From: Polytrichum commune
Lineage: Eukaryota > Streptophyta > Polytrichopsida > Polytrichales > Polytrichaceae
Length of the DNA: 64,000 nucleotides
NCBI GenBank assembly: GCA_950295325.1
Contig: OX485808.1
Location: forward strand, 12,402,501 to 12,466,500
Direction: 5' to 3'
Shown here in pieces: positions 1-11,265 of this stretch; the stretch's first letter is position 1, and each line of letters begins with the position of its first letter. The translations under genes and the position numbers were made by a program. Below the pieces are notes generated by a model. The model was not told where the DNA came from, did no database searches, and saw only the letters and a program-made list of their open reading frames with translations.

Positions 1-1080
1 TTCTTGGTTGCTTCAATTCTATGGGCGGATTCATTGATATACTTTTGAAATACCTAAAATTTATGGGAGATATGTAAATCCTTAGTGATTACTTGAATGC
101 TAAGCTACTATATTATGATGAAAAAAATCAACATTTTTAATGTTAAATATATAAAAATAAATGTTGAACAGTGAAAACATAATCAAAACATTTGCTATAA
201 TAATATCATGATCAACTTTGCACATTCTATTGGTGTATCTTACTATACAATCCTATTGTAGGATCCTGTGATAGATTCTAGCATGCTATAATTATGGACT
301 TGGAGTTAATCTAATTTTACTTAAATATCATATTGAAGCTATTATGTGCCATTTTGGTAATATGTTTTAGCATTTGAATGTTTGTGCTTACCTTAAGCTT
401 CACATGTGTCAGTAATCTACCATTGCAAAGTCAAATTTTGTGTACATATGAGCACGATCAACAAAATACCCATGATTGTATTTAATCTATAATGCCAATT
501 GTCTCAATCCTTCCAGGATTCAATCATGTATGAACGAGTTCCATGGAATTCATTGGGTTTGATTTTTCTTGGCATCATGTTAGTTGTTGTATTAATGCAA
601 TTTTGAAAGCTTATTGAATGATTGTGACTTGCCTTTGTACATGTAGTTTCAAGCAAAATTGATGTTACCACAAGAAAAAACCTAAAATCTAAATGCTATC
701 ACCATAATACGGTCTCGTGAAAGTTTACAGCTTGTAGGTAATAAGTATTGGTAGGGTAGGCACAATTTCAACCAACAGGAAATTGCACATGGGTAAGGTG
801 CTCAATAAACCTCAACAAAAGCTTCAAAGCCCAAAAAAAACCCCGGTCAAAAATACATGTGTCTCACATGTAGTTGTTCGTAATCCACACTAAGTGATTC
901 CCCAAGACAAATGCAAAGGATGTGAGTTGCATTAATGCCACTTCATTTCTTCATACCTTGGACCCGGACCTCTAAGGTAAACTCCTTGGGTCCAAATTTT
1001 TGGCTCCCGGCCAATGGAAGTGCTTGATTTTGGAGTTTGGTTGGTCTTGGACCTTGTGTAAAGCCATCCTTCTGTTGGTG
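1..1080. other. AT-rich intergenic DNA, no gene seen
   Basis: No open frame with recognisable protein motifs and no RNA gene. Short frames on the minus strand between about 930 and 1470 are low-complexity (His/Ser/Phe-rich) readings of the GA-rich leader of the downstream gene and are not believed. Confidence 0.6.
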
Positions 1081-1124
1081 GGTGTTCGCAACGGATGGAT
1101 GAAGATGAAGGAGATGGGTAAAAA

Positions 1125-1255
1125 TGACATGCAAGAACGAATGAAAGGATGAAGACACGGATGAAAATGGCATGCAAGAATGAAATAGATGATGAATGAG
1201 ACGGATGAAAAATGGGATGCAAGAACAAAAGAGAGGATGAAGGGAGGATGAAGAA
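1125..1255 (+). repeat. 44-bp tandem repeat, three copies
   Basis: The landmark ATGCAAGAA recurs at about 1128, 1172 and 1216, a spacing of 44 bp, each followed by a GATGAA-rich stretch. The array lies 170-300 bp upstream of the start codon of the 79-residue gene, so it falls in its promoter or 5' UTR. The strand bias (purine-rich on +) matches a plant GA-rich leader. Confidence 0.7.
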
Positions 1256-1330
1256 GAAGCGCGAAAAAAAGAGTGGTCACCAAAACGAGAGGAGGAAGAA
1301 AGCGGAGCGAGTCGCAGTTGCAGAGAGAGG

Positions 1331-1365
1331 AAGCGAGCAAGCGAGCAAGCGAGCAAGCGAGCGAG
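1331..1365 (+). repeat. Octanucleotide AAGCGAGC tandem repeat
   Basis: About four perfect copies of AAGCGAGC in the probable 5' UTR of the small gene starting at 1428. Confidence 0.8.
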
Positions 1366-1427
1366 GGTTTGCTCACAACAGTCACAACGCACAAGAGCTC
1401 TCGGGCGCAACACCAAAGTAGGCAGCC

Positions 1428-3516
1428 ATGACCATGATATCGTTCCCCAAGGTGGTGGTGCCCTCACTGCTGGGCTCCTTCGTTATTTCCTACGCCTTCT
1501 GGGACCTTGCCCGAAACCGCAAGATCTTTGGAGGTCAGACAACACACTTTCTCCCCCCTCCACCCCACCCGCCTCGATGTGATTTACATGCTGGTTTTCC
1601 ACTTCTTTTCTTGCATTCTATGTTCCAAACACTGATTTGCACGAATTAGTTGTGGCTGCCGATGCTTCACTTTAAGCCACAAGGCTGCCCCGAATTTCGG
1701 GGTTGCAAAATTACGAAGACCCGAGCTGTGATCGAGTTAGGGTTAGCGCTCTCTTGGTAATCGGTGGACGTTGTTGTGAATGTCCAGTTTTTGTGTCGAC
1801 AAACGGGAAGCTCTCTTTTCCTCTGATTCACTCTCCCTGTCTTGATGTGATTTGCATGCTGGTTTTAAATCTCTTTCTTGCATTCTCTGTTCCAAAAATT
1901 GATTCGTTTAGTTTAGTTGTGGGTGCGGATGCCTTACTCGAGGCTGTAATCTGCCATTAAATTCGATCGACTTTAGGGTTGCAAAATTACAAAGACCTGA
2001 GCTGTGATCGAGTTAGGGTTAGCGCTTTCTTGGTGTTAAGGTTACGTTGTTGTTCATCATCAGTTTGTGTGTCGAGAAATGAGAACTTTTGTTTCCCTCC
2101 CATACAACAATGAGGCGATTATATTATCACGGAAGCAAGGGTAGGCGGCTTCATTTTATTTCTTGTTGATGATGCATCATGCTGGATTGTAATTTCTTTC
2201 TTATATACTATGTTCCAAACATGGATTGCACAACTTAATTGTGGCTGCCGATGCCTCACTCTACGCCGTGAGGTTGCCCTGAAGTTCTGATCGCTATTAG
2301 GGTTGCAAAATTATGCAGACCTGAGCTGTGATCGAGGTAAGGCTAGCACATTCTTGGTGTTACGTTTATGTTGTTGTTCACCAGTTTGTGTGTTGGGAGA
2401 ATTAAAAAGAATTGTTTTATCTTTCATACAATAATCGGGTGATTATGTTGTCATAGAAGGAGGAGTAGGATGCTTCATTTCTATTTCTGCTGATGATTAT
2501 GCTGCAGGCATTTCTTAGTTTGTAATGAGGCTAATAATGCACCAGAAAATGTAATTTCTCTCTTGTATTCTATATTCTAAAGATTATTTTGCACAACTTA
2601 GTTGTGGCTGCTGGTGCCTCACTCTAAGCTGTAAGGCTGCCCCAAACTTCTGATCGAAATTAGGGTTGCAAATCTATGCAGACCTGAGCTGTGATCGAGT
2701 CAGGTTTAGATCGTTCTTGGATTTGAGTTTACGAAGTTGTTCATCATCAGTTTGTGTGTTGGGAAACAAGAACTTTCCTTTTCCTTTTTCATACAGCAAT
2801 TGGGTGATTGTGTTATTGCAGGAGCAGGGTTAGGCGGGTTCATTTTGTTTTGCTGCTGATGATGTCAGCTGTTTCTTAGTTTATAATGAGCTTAATCGTG
2901 CACCAGCAAATGGCTGATCTTAACCAGTAGACTGCTTGCCATGGACAAAGAGCATTCACTAGGAATTGGATGTGGCAAAAGGATTGGATCTTGAGCTGTT
3001 CAATATGGATATGCTTGAATTGACATCTTTATTTCAGTTTTTTATACTTACTGAGTGAAATGGCACATAAACCTAAGAAATTGATTCTTCCTTGTAAGCG
3101 GGTACGTGAGGCTCTTGGACCTCTGTGTGTTGGCACCCTTGAGCTTAGCAGTAGTCCAGCTGTGGCTCTGTTCGAGGTTAATCAATTTGCTCCTTTGTGC
3201 TATTTGAGGTAGTTTGTGCAGCAGTTGAATCCGTAAGAAGAGGCATTTCGCCTTGAGGAATTCACTGCATATCTATTGCAGATATTGCCTCTTCTTTTCT
3301 CCACATTTACAATGTTTTGGTGGAAGATTCTACGAAGGGATTGATTCTGGTCCCTAATTTATGGCTGGTTGGTTGAGTGCAGGCACTGTCCCCCACACAA
3401 TCAAGACCAATGAGTGGGAAAAGGAGACGCAGAAGAGGTTGAACGCATGGCCTCGTGAAGCAGCAGGACCAGTGGTAATGAACCCTATCTCCAGGCAGAA
3501 CTACAACAAGGCCTAG
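1428..3516 (+). CDS. Small membrane-anchored plant protein, 79 aa, two exons
   Basis: Coding exons are 1428-1533 and 3383-3516 (phase-1 intron, donor GTCAGA, acceptor GTGCAG), giving 79 residues and a TAG stop. Residues 9-25 form one hydrophobic segment, followed by a basic stretch (ARNRKIFGG). The second exon encodes a soluble tail with a TNEWEKETQKRLNAWPRE core and ends PVVMNPISRQNYNKA. I recall short plant proteins of unknown role ending in a nearly identical PVVMNPISRQNF motif; this is from memory and no locus name can be given safely. Topology and basic residues suggest a small organelle (possibly mitochondrial) membrane protein, which is inference. The start was chosen because it is the first ATG after the leader; a second ATG two codons on is also possible. 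The intron carries an internal tandem array. Confidence 0.8.
1534..2900 (+). repeat. Tandem array in intron 1 of the 79-aa gene, about four units
   Basis: The block GGGTTGCAAAATTA...GAC-CTGAGCTGTGATCGAG recurs at about 1701, 1977, 2301 and 2664, giving unit lengths of about 276, 324 and 365 bp. Flanking blocks repeat too: GTTGTGGCTGCCGATGC at about 1650, 1918, 2240 and 2602, and a GATGTGATTT-CATGCTGG block near 1578 and 1848. The first unit begins at the 5' splice site: GTCAGACAACA at 1534 resembles GTCGACAAAC at about 1796 and GTCGAGAAAT at about 2072. Copies are diverged, so the array is old. Confidence 0.85.
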
Positions 3517-5683
3517 ATGCAAGTGAGCTTGATGAGATTGTCTCAACTCAAGTTAGGGGCAGCAATGAGATCAATAGATGAACAGTCAATTTAATTTGCT
3601 GCATTAGATGCACCAAGAAGGATGTAGTTGAGGGCATTGTAACAGCCTGGATTGTCAGGTAACTATCTGCATTCTACAGTGAGGTACTTTCATGTCATGT
3701 AAGCTTCCTTCTTTCATCCATGCAGCTGTGGTGTGCTTCAATGTGTATCAAGATGTGACTGTTACGAGAATGAGAATATCCTGATCCTTAGATTGTACCT
3801 GCAAGTGATTCATTTTGTTGTCACATTTTGGCACTTTGGCATGGCCGACTCGTAGAAGCTTGGATTTCACACTCATGACTGCGGAACATGAAGGTTGTGT
3901 ATCATGTTGATTTTGATTTATGAAAAGCAATTCATAAGTATTTCTGATACATCAAAGTTTCTGAAACATGCCACTGTCAATTGGTAACTTGGGATTCTTT
4001 GTTGTCTTCCTATTTGTTGTGTTCCATTTGCTGCTTTGAAGATCCGAGACATATTTATCTTATTCAAACCTTCATCTATGTCTTTCTTGAGAGAAAACAT
4101 GTCACATAAGTTGGTTTCCTTGATAACAGATAGTAATCAGGAGGTCTCTCTTTGTTGAATCTTCCACACTGATGACTTCAAAGTTTATATATCATAATTG
4201 GACCTGTTACTTGTGTCATACTCCATACACCCGGAATAGTGCTCAGGATTTCTGACAGCCATGTTCGAGGGTCAATAAATTCGATGGAAGAAGTACTTTT
4301 AGAAGCTTACATGTCTTCTCTACATTTCTTCCTTAAGACTGGCTGGTGGATGACTATCCCAATCCCAGATAAAATAAATTATGCTGCTTTTTCTTTTACA
4401 ATGTAGTTGAAAACGAGGCACACCTTTTCTCCTAAGCCTCCATCACAGACGAGTTTGTTGCCGTCTTTGAAATGAATCAAAATGAAATGGATTTAAAGTC
4501 CAGGAATCCAAAAGGCTTATAGCCTTGAAGTAGACGGAGTGCATTAGACTAATACCGACATGATGGTCCAGTTGGAAGTAAGACTTGAGACTACCTAGAA
4601 CATTTTGAATTAGGAAGAAACCTTTCTCTAACTGAGTTTAGATGGGACACTACAGCATGAAGTTTTCTGCTGTCTTTCACAAAATCATTGACATAATTTT
4701 TTATCCCCAGAGATTGGGATAGTCGTCCCACGACCAATTTCAATTGCAAGTCCAGAAATTTTATAACTAACAATGATTTTGCTTTGGGGTGATATCAATG
4801 GATGCTTCAAGTACAATTAGATGCATATAATTCCAAATTCAGCCATCAATATATAGTATCCTTTGACACGCCTGCCTTAAAAACCTTCTCCTCAAATCTT
4901 TGCACCGTATAATTTTTTTTGAGAACATCTAGGGACCATCAAGTTGATATTAGCTCCTCTCGCAGGGAGGCTAGTACGTACAGCTGCTCTAGGAAATTAC
5001 CATGTTTAACACCATCTTGATCTACTTTTTAATCTCAGACTCCAGAGTCAATTCATTTAATTGAAATCATCTATAGGCTGACGGGTCCCTAATGCATACA
5101 ATAATTGGTTTCTGAAGCTCCCAACAAAATTGCATAAAGCATAGAGAACGTTTAGGACTTCTTAGGAAAACCTGCAGTTGAGGTGGTAAAATTGCATAAA
5201 TTTATATATTTCATAATCATCTACATAAATCATCGAATAATAGGTGTCACTCTGCAGCTCACCTACGACTATGTGACAAGATGCATTCCATATGCTGAAC
5301 CTTGCTGAGGATGCTAAGTTCTGACTTACCGATTCTAACTGCAAGACTTTGTGATTGGGTTGTGGAAACCCACGCATTTTCTTGGGATTTGGGTTCACCC
5401 AGTCATCCGAGTCCCCACACTCACTATGCAAAGAATTCTTGTATCGATGTAACCACGCGCCTACTCTAATGCTCCAGCAGATTTGTATGCACTTAGTGCA
5501 GCAAACTCAGAATCTCCGAGTCGATGTCGGGTAGAGAACAGCAAAAGCTATGCGTAGTAGATGAGACACATCGAGGAACTTCCGCTACATTTGGGCAGTC
5601 CAGTCTGATGTGTGAAGAGGACATTCTCACACAGCTGTGTGACCAATCCCAACTCTGGGACAGTGAAAATGAATTAAAATGCC
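3517..5683. other. Intergenic interval between two convergent genes
   Basis: It should hold the 3' UTR of the upstream plus-strand gene and that of the minus-strand BRX-like gene ending at 5684. Apart from short frames of 60-89 codons without recognisable motifs, nothing can be assigned. No repeat recurring elsewhere in the window was seen. Confidence 0.5.
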
Positions 5684-8600
5684 TCACATTGAAAGGTATT
5701 GCTTATGGATTCGTCCACGATTCTCGTCCCACCAGATTTTAGCTTGCTTCTCTGTAAATTTCTCACGACTGCAACAAAAAGAGAACATACTGTCAATTTA
5801 GAAACTGAGAGCACTATCATCAAAGTTCCTGCTCACATGGAACGGTCCATCTGCAATTCCTAGAAATGGCAGCCCAAGCACAATGACGACAGTTGAAAAA
5901 AAAACTGAGGTGACTTGTTACCTGAATCGGACTCGTTTCAACTCTCTCCCCCCCCCTGTTAGATTTGTTAGTGTCAGATAGACACCAGGAACATCTTCTT
6001 CCACCCATGCGGCTTCCTCTGTATCGTCATATGTCCGGTCACTTCCTTGATCACTCTCATGTGCCTCTGGTCCGTGTGACCTTTCATCGGTAACAGATTC
6101 TGACTGCGTGCTCAATACCTCTCTTGATAATGGATCTCTCATCGATGTCCCTCTAACTGAAGCATCTCTCATGGATGCTCCTCGAGATACAGCAGGGCTC
6201 TGGCTGGCTATAGAGTCTCTCATCGATGTTCCTCGAGAAACCCCAGGACTATATGCAGGAGTCGCATAACCTGAAGCTCCTGAAGCCTGTAACCAATAAA
6301 CATATATACATATCTCACATGTTACTTCCAGACCAGGAGCAGCATTTCCAACAATCCCCAAGTCAGCTCAATATATACAACAGAATGTCAAAGTACAAGA
6401 AAGCGGTACTGCATGTAGTGCGCAGCCTGCAAATTCTGTCAGACCTCACTCTTACTATGCCCAGAATCAGTGACATCTAATGTTCAGTTGAGAGCTAGAC
6501 TGTCAAAGTGCAGAAATTACGTAAGAATACCAAGATACCACTCTAAATCAAGACTGAAGCCAAGTTAATGAGGTCCTTTTATGCATTTGGCATCAAATTG
6601 AAGTTCATCATCCCTGATAGTTCTTTGAGGTGTAAATTCCACCCATATCAATGCGTAATTGACCTTACATACAAGAGCCTCTAGTAAAACGTTCGCATTG
6701 AAATAATGCTCGCAATAGAATATCTTCTTGAGATGTAAATTAAAACATACCTCTTCCTCTGAGGTCGCAACAGCATGCTCATTTGTGCTTGACCTTTCAA
6801 AAGCGGGTACATTGTAAACTGCACGCACACGATCTCCATTTTCTGTCCACCATGATTCGGCTTCTTTCTTGCTGAATATATCTCGGCTACAAAGCCAAGA
6901 TACTTGAACATGTTAACAAGACCTAGAGTGCAAACCTCACAACCTTGTACAAAACAATGTCCCTAAACAGGTGAAATGTCTAAAGTCAAGGCATCTAGTT
7001 TTCCTGCAATCTACCGCTTGTATGAACATGCATGTAGGATAAGGAGTCACCTGAAACGGATTCGCTTCAATGAATTGCAACCATTGGCTAAAGTAACAAA
7101 TGTGATGAAGACTCCAAGCTCTACTTGTGAGAACCACTCAGTGCCAGGAACTCGAGCCCCTGCGGGAGCATTGTGATTCAAGTTTTTGAGATCTTCTGCA
7201 ACCTTCCCGATAGCTCCATTGACCATGTTGTAATTGGAATAAGCTGGGGCTTCAAATTGAGATGTTTTGCTCTGCAATCAAGAAAAACACCTAAAAGTCA
7301 GATACTGTAACATTCTTTGAGCAATTTCAGGGGTTCTGACTAATATTGACTATACTAAAACAATCTAAAAATACACATCTTATAATTAACCAACAATTTC
7401 TGTGAAACAACCGAATGGCCACTTTTTGAAAGCAAGGGATTTACGTGAGAAAACAGCTTGCCAAAGATTCTACCAAAGTAAAAAAATTGGAATCCATAAA
7501 TCGAATAACTGACGTGCGTTCCCTAAAGAAACCGCTATTAGAGCGCCAATTTGAATACGGATGTGACATGTCAAATTCATCTTAAGGACTTACGTTGAAC
7601 TTCTGGTCGAGTAGAGATGTGTGAACCGAGTTTAAACTGTCTCCTCTAGCAGATCCTTGGTTGACTGCCTGGCTATTGAGTTGATCATCGTTTGGTGGAG
7701 TCGGATATCGATAAGCTTCCGCTGGTAAAGATAAATTGTTAGTATCCAATGAGCTCACAGGATGCACAGCGTGTGAGGCATCTTGATCATACACTGAAGC
7801 TGTACAGGGCTTGCAGGAATGCTTGTACGCTCCCGCTGTAAGCTTGATGGCCATCTCCTTGAACTGCATCATAAACCAATGGAGTTACGACAACACAAAA
7901 TAAATTGTCGCGGTAATAAGTGTCTTCACATACTTCGCGATAATAAGAGTCAAAAATCAAGTGACTTCAAGTGACTTCACATCCGAAAAGACAACAACAA
8001 TCAGACAAGCTGCATCTCAAGGCATACATAACTAATATCTAAGGTCGCCGAGATAGAATATGACCAAAACCCAGAGAACCTGAAAACTGGAACCGACAAC
8101 CTTGAACCGCCTTTGGAAGACTACTCCATTGGACATTGATGAGTTACTAGAACTGTCCTTGACCTCAATGAGACTATTCAAATTGGTCCCCTATGATTTT
8201 CCATTGGTTGTTTTGCATAGAAGATCAATAACTTCTTCTCAATTGCGATAAGTGCTCGGAGGTAGTGTTAAATTCGAATGAAGAGCAACCTATGACGTGA
8301 GGTTCATGAGGGCCAACCTCATTATAGCATCTCTTTCCATGCTGAAATGAGTTTGACCCTCAATGAACCAATGTAGACTGTACTTAGTTCAAATGATTAG
8401 CTCCAAGCATGCACCGAAAACTTACCAAACATGGAAGGTGTTGTATGCAAAACAACCAACCAAACGTCATGTTGAGTTAGAGGATAGCTCTATTATCCTA
8501 CGCTACAAAATGAATATATCTAGAGCCAGCGTAAGTGAGTTATCAACCACAGAGTGACAACGTACATCGGGCATCGGCGCCCGTGGGCACTGGAGCGATT

Positions 8601-8850
8601 GAAGAAAGCCCTTCCATCCTCGACCTGGTGACGCTTCTTCATTTTCCTCGGTGTCTGGTTGAGTTGGAAACGTCCCTTGCTTCGTAAACGTCCACGGTGG
8701 ATGGATCAGAACCTGGCAGGTAAAAGACTTGAATCTCCTCAAGTCATGTTTAGACTCGGATCTCGAAGGAGACTTCTCCTTTCCATAGTTGGATTCCAAA
8801 TTTTCTTCCAAATTCTTCGAACTCATGCAAGACAACAATTTGACTGCCAT
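5684..8850 (-). CDS. BRX: BREVIS RADIX (BRX) family protein, 404 aa, six exons
   Basis: Minus-strand coding exons in order: 8850-8713, 7863-7594, 7271-7051, 6886-6751, 6286-5922 and 5768-5684; all phases join and give 404 residues. The N-terminus has the family motif KSFTCQFKEMAIK followed by GAYKHSCKPC (residues about 40-62). Two BRX domains follow: residues 181-235 (EWFSQVELGVFITF...LKRIRFSRDIFSKKEAESWW) and 347-401 (AAWVEEDVPGVYLTL...LKRVRFSREKFTEKQAKIWW). This matches the plant family in length and order. BRX proteins act at the plasma membrane and nucleus in auxin and brassinosteroid-related growth, for example in phloem and roots of flowering plants. The inter-domain linker carries a triple GTSMRD-like repeat (residues about 273-304). 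Exon 1 uses a weak donor (GTTCTG); a stronger in-frame donor lies 147 bp downstream. Confidence 0.94.
8566..8712 (-). other. In-frame alternative extension of BRX exon 1
   Basis: Reading on from exon 1, the frame stays open for 49 codons to a consensus-like donor GTACGT just after 8566, in the same phase as the constitutive junction. Use of this donor would add 49 residues between KSFTCQ and FKEMAIK and split the conserved N-terminal family motif. I infer the shorter form is the main product because it restores that motif. Confidence 0.4.
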
Positions 8851-9599
8851 ATTTCCGTGTCAGCCACTAGGGAAGAGAGATAATCCAGTAGTTGGAACTG
8901 TGCGGATTGAGAAGTCTTTCTGTGCGCAGAGTCCTAAGGACACATAGTCTTGGCTATTGACGCTTGATAAAAAAAAGCTCTCAATAAGCTCTCAAGAAGA
9001 TAAACCCACTGTAGAGCAAAAGCTCACATAGACCTGTAAACGAGAGTTGTAACAATAGAGAACTTCTAACTACGAAGAACATTCACTACCGCCCAGTCGT
9101 CTCTTCAATGCAGTTCACAAACTGACAGACGCTCGATTCATCGTTGGAATGAATCCTCTTGTAGACGTAGAGCTCTAAAACACTCGCGGCCGTCCAATCC
9201 TATTGCATCGACTCTATGTCGAGGTTCACTATATTCGGAAACCTGAAATCACTACAATGTGATTTCACTCGCCAGCTGCCTAGTTCTCCAATTGATCAAT
9301 AGCTACCCCAGGCTTTACAAGAGCTCAAACCTGAGCAACAGATCTATAGGTCAGGCTTCCCATATACAAAGCACGATCACCCTCATTCAATCCGGTGCCA
9401 AAATGTCCGAGACCATTGCGCCCTTGTACATCTGCCACATCTTGCACCTTCAGCATCCTGCAGCACTTTTCCACACGCGCTCTAAAGGTGGGAACCGCAC
9501 AGCAGAAAGATCCAGCTGTCCGTCCGTCACCCGGCCAATCTCAAAAAACTCCGCCCCGTCGCAGATCTCTATTTCCTGTTAGTAAATCAATAACTTATG
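8851..9599 (-). promoter_or_regulatory. Probable 5' UTR/promoter of the BRX-like gene
   Basis: Directly upstream of the start codon on the minus strand. No TATA box or transcription start can be fixed from sequence alone. No protein-coding signal was found. Confidence 0.4.
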
Positions 9600-10420
9600 A
9601 ACCCCGCTCCACCTACAAAAATCGCCTTATCACAAACCTCAACCGCATGTCAACCGGCAGTTGACGTCCCTCCTTCCGATCTTAAATTCTGCATTTGTCA
9701 ATGGTTGCATCCTAAACTGCTTCCTACCACCTGTTCTTGCTCCAGCCGCTTTTACTCGTGCTATTTCTCCTCCTCCGCCACTGTGTTGTGGTCTGCCTGT
9801 CTATTGAAAGTCGAGCAAACGAGCGCCCCCAATGTTCAATACGGCAGTGTACTAAACTCGTCCCACGAACTTCAAGCTCATGTCAACCGGCACTTAACAT
9901 CGCTCTTTGTGCTCCCGATCTCAAATTCCGCATTCACCAATAGTTGCATCCTAACAAGATTATTCCTATCACCTGTTCTTGATCCAGCCGCTCCCGTTCT
10001 GCTCCTCCGCCACTGTGTTGTTGCGCTCTGCTGGCAATGTATTGAAAGTCGAGCAACCGAGGATCGGCGAGGTCTAATAAAGGGGGAGTCCAAGGCGAAC
10101 CAAACCCCGCTTCACCTACAAAGCTCGCCTCACAAAACTTCAAGCGAATGTCAACCGGCAGTTGAAATCGCTCATTCTGCTCCCGATCTCAAGTTCGGCA
10201 TTCATCGAACTCCGCATTCCTTCTTCTTCTTTCTTGCTACTACCTGTCCACGCTCCAGCTGCTCCCGCTCCTGCTCGCGCTCCTCCGTTCGCCGCCTGCC
10301 TGAGTTGCAGCGGGTTGTGGAGCTGGCGATGTGTTGGCCGTGGAGCAAAGGAGCGTCTCCGAGGTTTCATACGGCGGTGTTCAAGCTGAAGGCGAGGGAG
10401 CACAGTAGTAGTCACAGATC
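9600..10420 (-). repeat. Triplicated exon-like unit upstream of the BRX-like gene
   Basis: Three diverged tandem copies of about 250-280 bp, with boundaries near 9650, 9890 and 10150. Plus-strand landmarks: ATGTCAACCGGCA (about 9647, 9879, 10148), CGATCTYAARTTC (about 9678, 9917, 10184) and CTCCTCCGCCACTGTGTTGT (9770 and 10003). Read on the minus strand, each unit has a GC-rich exon-like half ending in a 5' splice-site-like junction ACAG/GTRGTAG or ACAG/GTGATAG, then an AT-richer half. They may be duplicated noncoding first exons of the BRX-like gene. The 358-codon plus-strand frame over this block (9597-10673) is repetitive and low-complexity and I do not call it a gene. Confidence 0.7.
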
Positions 10421-10876
10421 CGAGGGTTGTGGAAGTGTCACTAAACGCCGCAGAGGAGGTGGCGGAGGAATAATAGGCGAGAATAAGCTAGGAATGCTGG
10501 CGATGGAGGAGCCATTAATAAGCTTTTTGCAATGCAAGGGCCTACCACCCTCCCTCGCCATTCACCCTGTCGCCCGCACGGCGCCCCAACCTTTGTCTTA
10601 CCTCCCTGGCACCGGGCAGGCCTGTGGTGAACGAGTCACTCCTCTGCCACTAAATTCTTTACCCCAACCCTAGCTACTGAATCTTTCCCCTGCTCTCTTA
10701 ACCCTAGGGCCCTCAACCCCGGTTACATTTAACCCTCCCCCCCTTGACCATGGGTAACTTATGCCATTGCCCAATCAAGCCTACCACAACCATCTCAAGC
10801 TTCCCACATCGTTTGGTGGGCATTAATCTCCTAAATGCCCAAACTTCATGAACTAGCCTTTTTTGTTTTTGCTTAA

Positions 10877-11265
10877 GAGCAAGCCCAGTCGTTCCTAGAT
10901 CTGCATCTGCATCCGGGAATGAAAAGTGGCCTCCACCCAGAATGAAGATGCAGACCCAGGCAAAATTGTCACTCATTCTACCTTACTACCTCAAGGATTT
11001 CCTCTTAAATGATTTGTAGTTTTCTGCGGCCCTACCATATTGAGCTCTCTTTAGTTAAAAGCCGCCATGAAGTTGTTTGTCCTTAGCTGATAGTAGGCTC
11101 CCTGCATATCTCGCCGAAATGCATGGAGTTCTGCACTTCCTATATTATTTTACATCCACTTTTAGGGTATAGCAAGGTGATTGGGCCAATATCATGCATC
11201 TGCATCCGCATTGCGGATGAGAAAGCGCAAATGCAGATGTAGGTGCAGGGTCGTTGGGCTTGCCC
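10877..11265. mobile_element. MITE-like element, 389 bp, GRGCAAGCCCA termini
   Basis: Left end GAGCAAGCCCAGTCG and the reverse complement of the right end, GGGCAAGCCCAACG, form terminal inverted repeats. CTGCATCTGCATCCG-type blocks lie just inside each end. Flanks TAA and TGA look like a decayed 3-bp target duplication. No coding capacity, so non-autonomous; PIF/Harbinger-like by TSD size. Confidence 0.6.

Noticed and set aside
943-1467. 174-codon minus-strand frame
   Set aside because: Antisense reading of the GA-rich leader and 44-bp repeat of the plus-strand 79-aa gene; composition is repeat-driven.
9597-10673. Longest single open frame upstream of the BRX-like gene, 358 codons on the plus strand
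   Set aside because: It reads through three tandem DNA repeats, is Ser/Leu/Pro-rich without motifs, and the repeats are better explained as a duplicated leader on the other strand.
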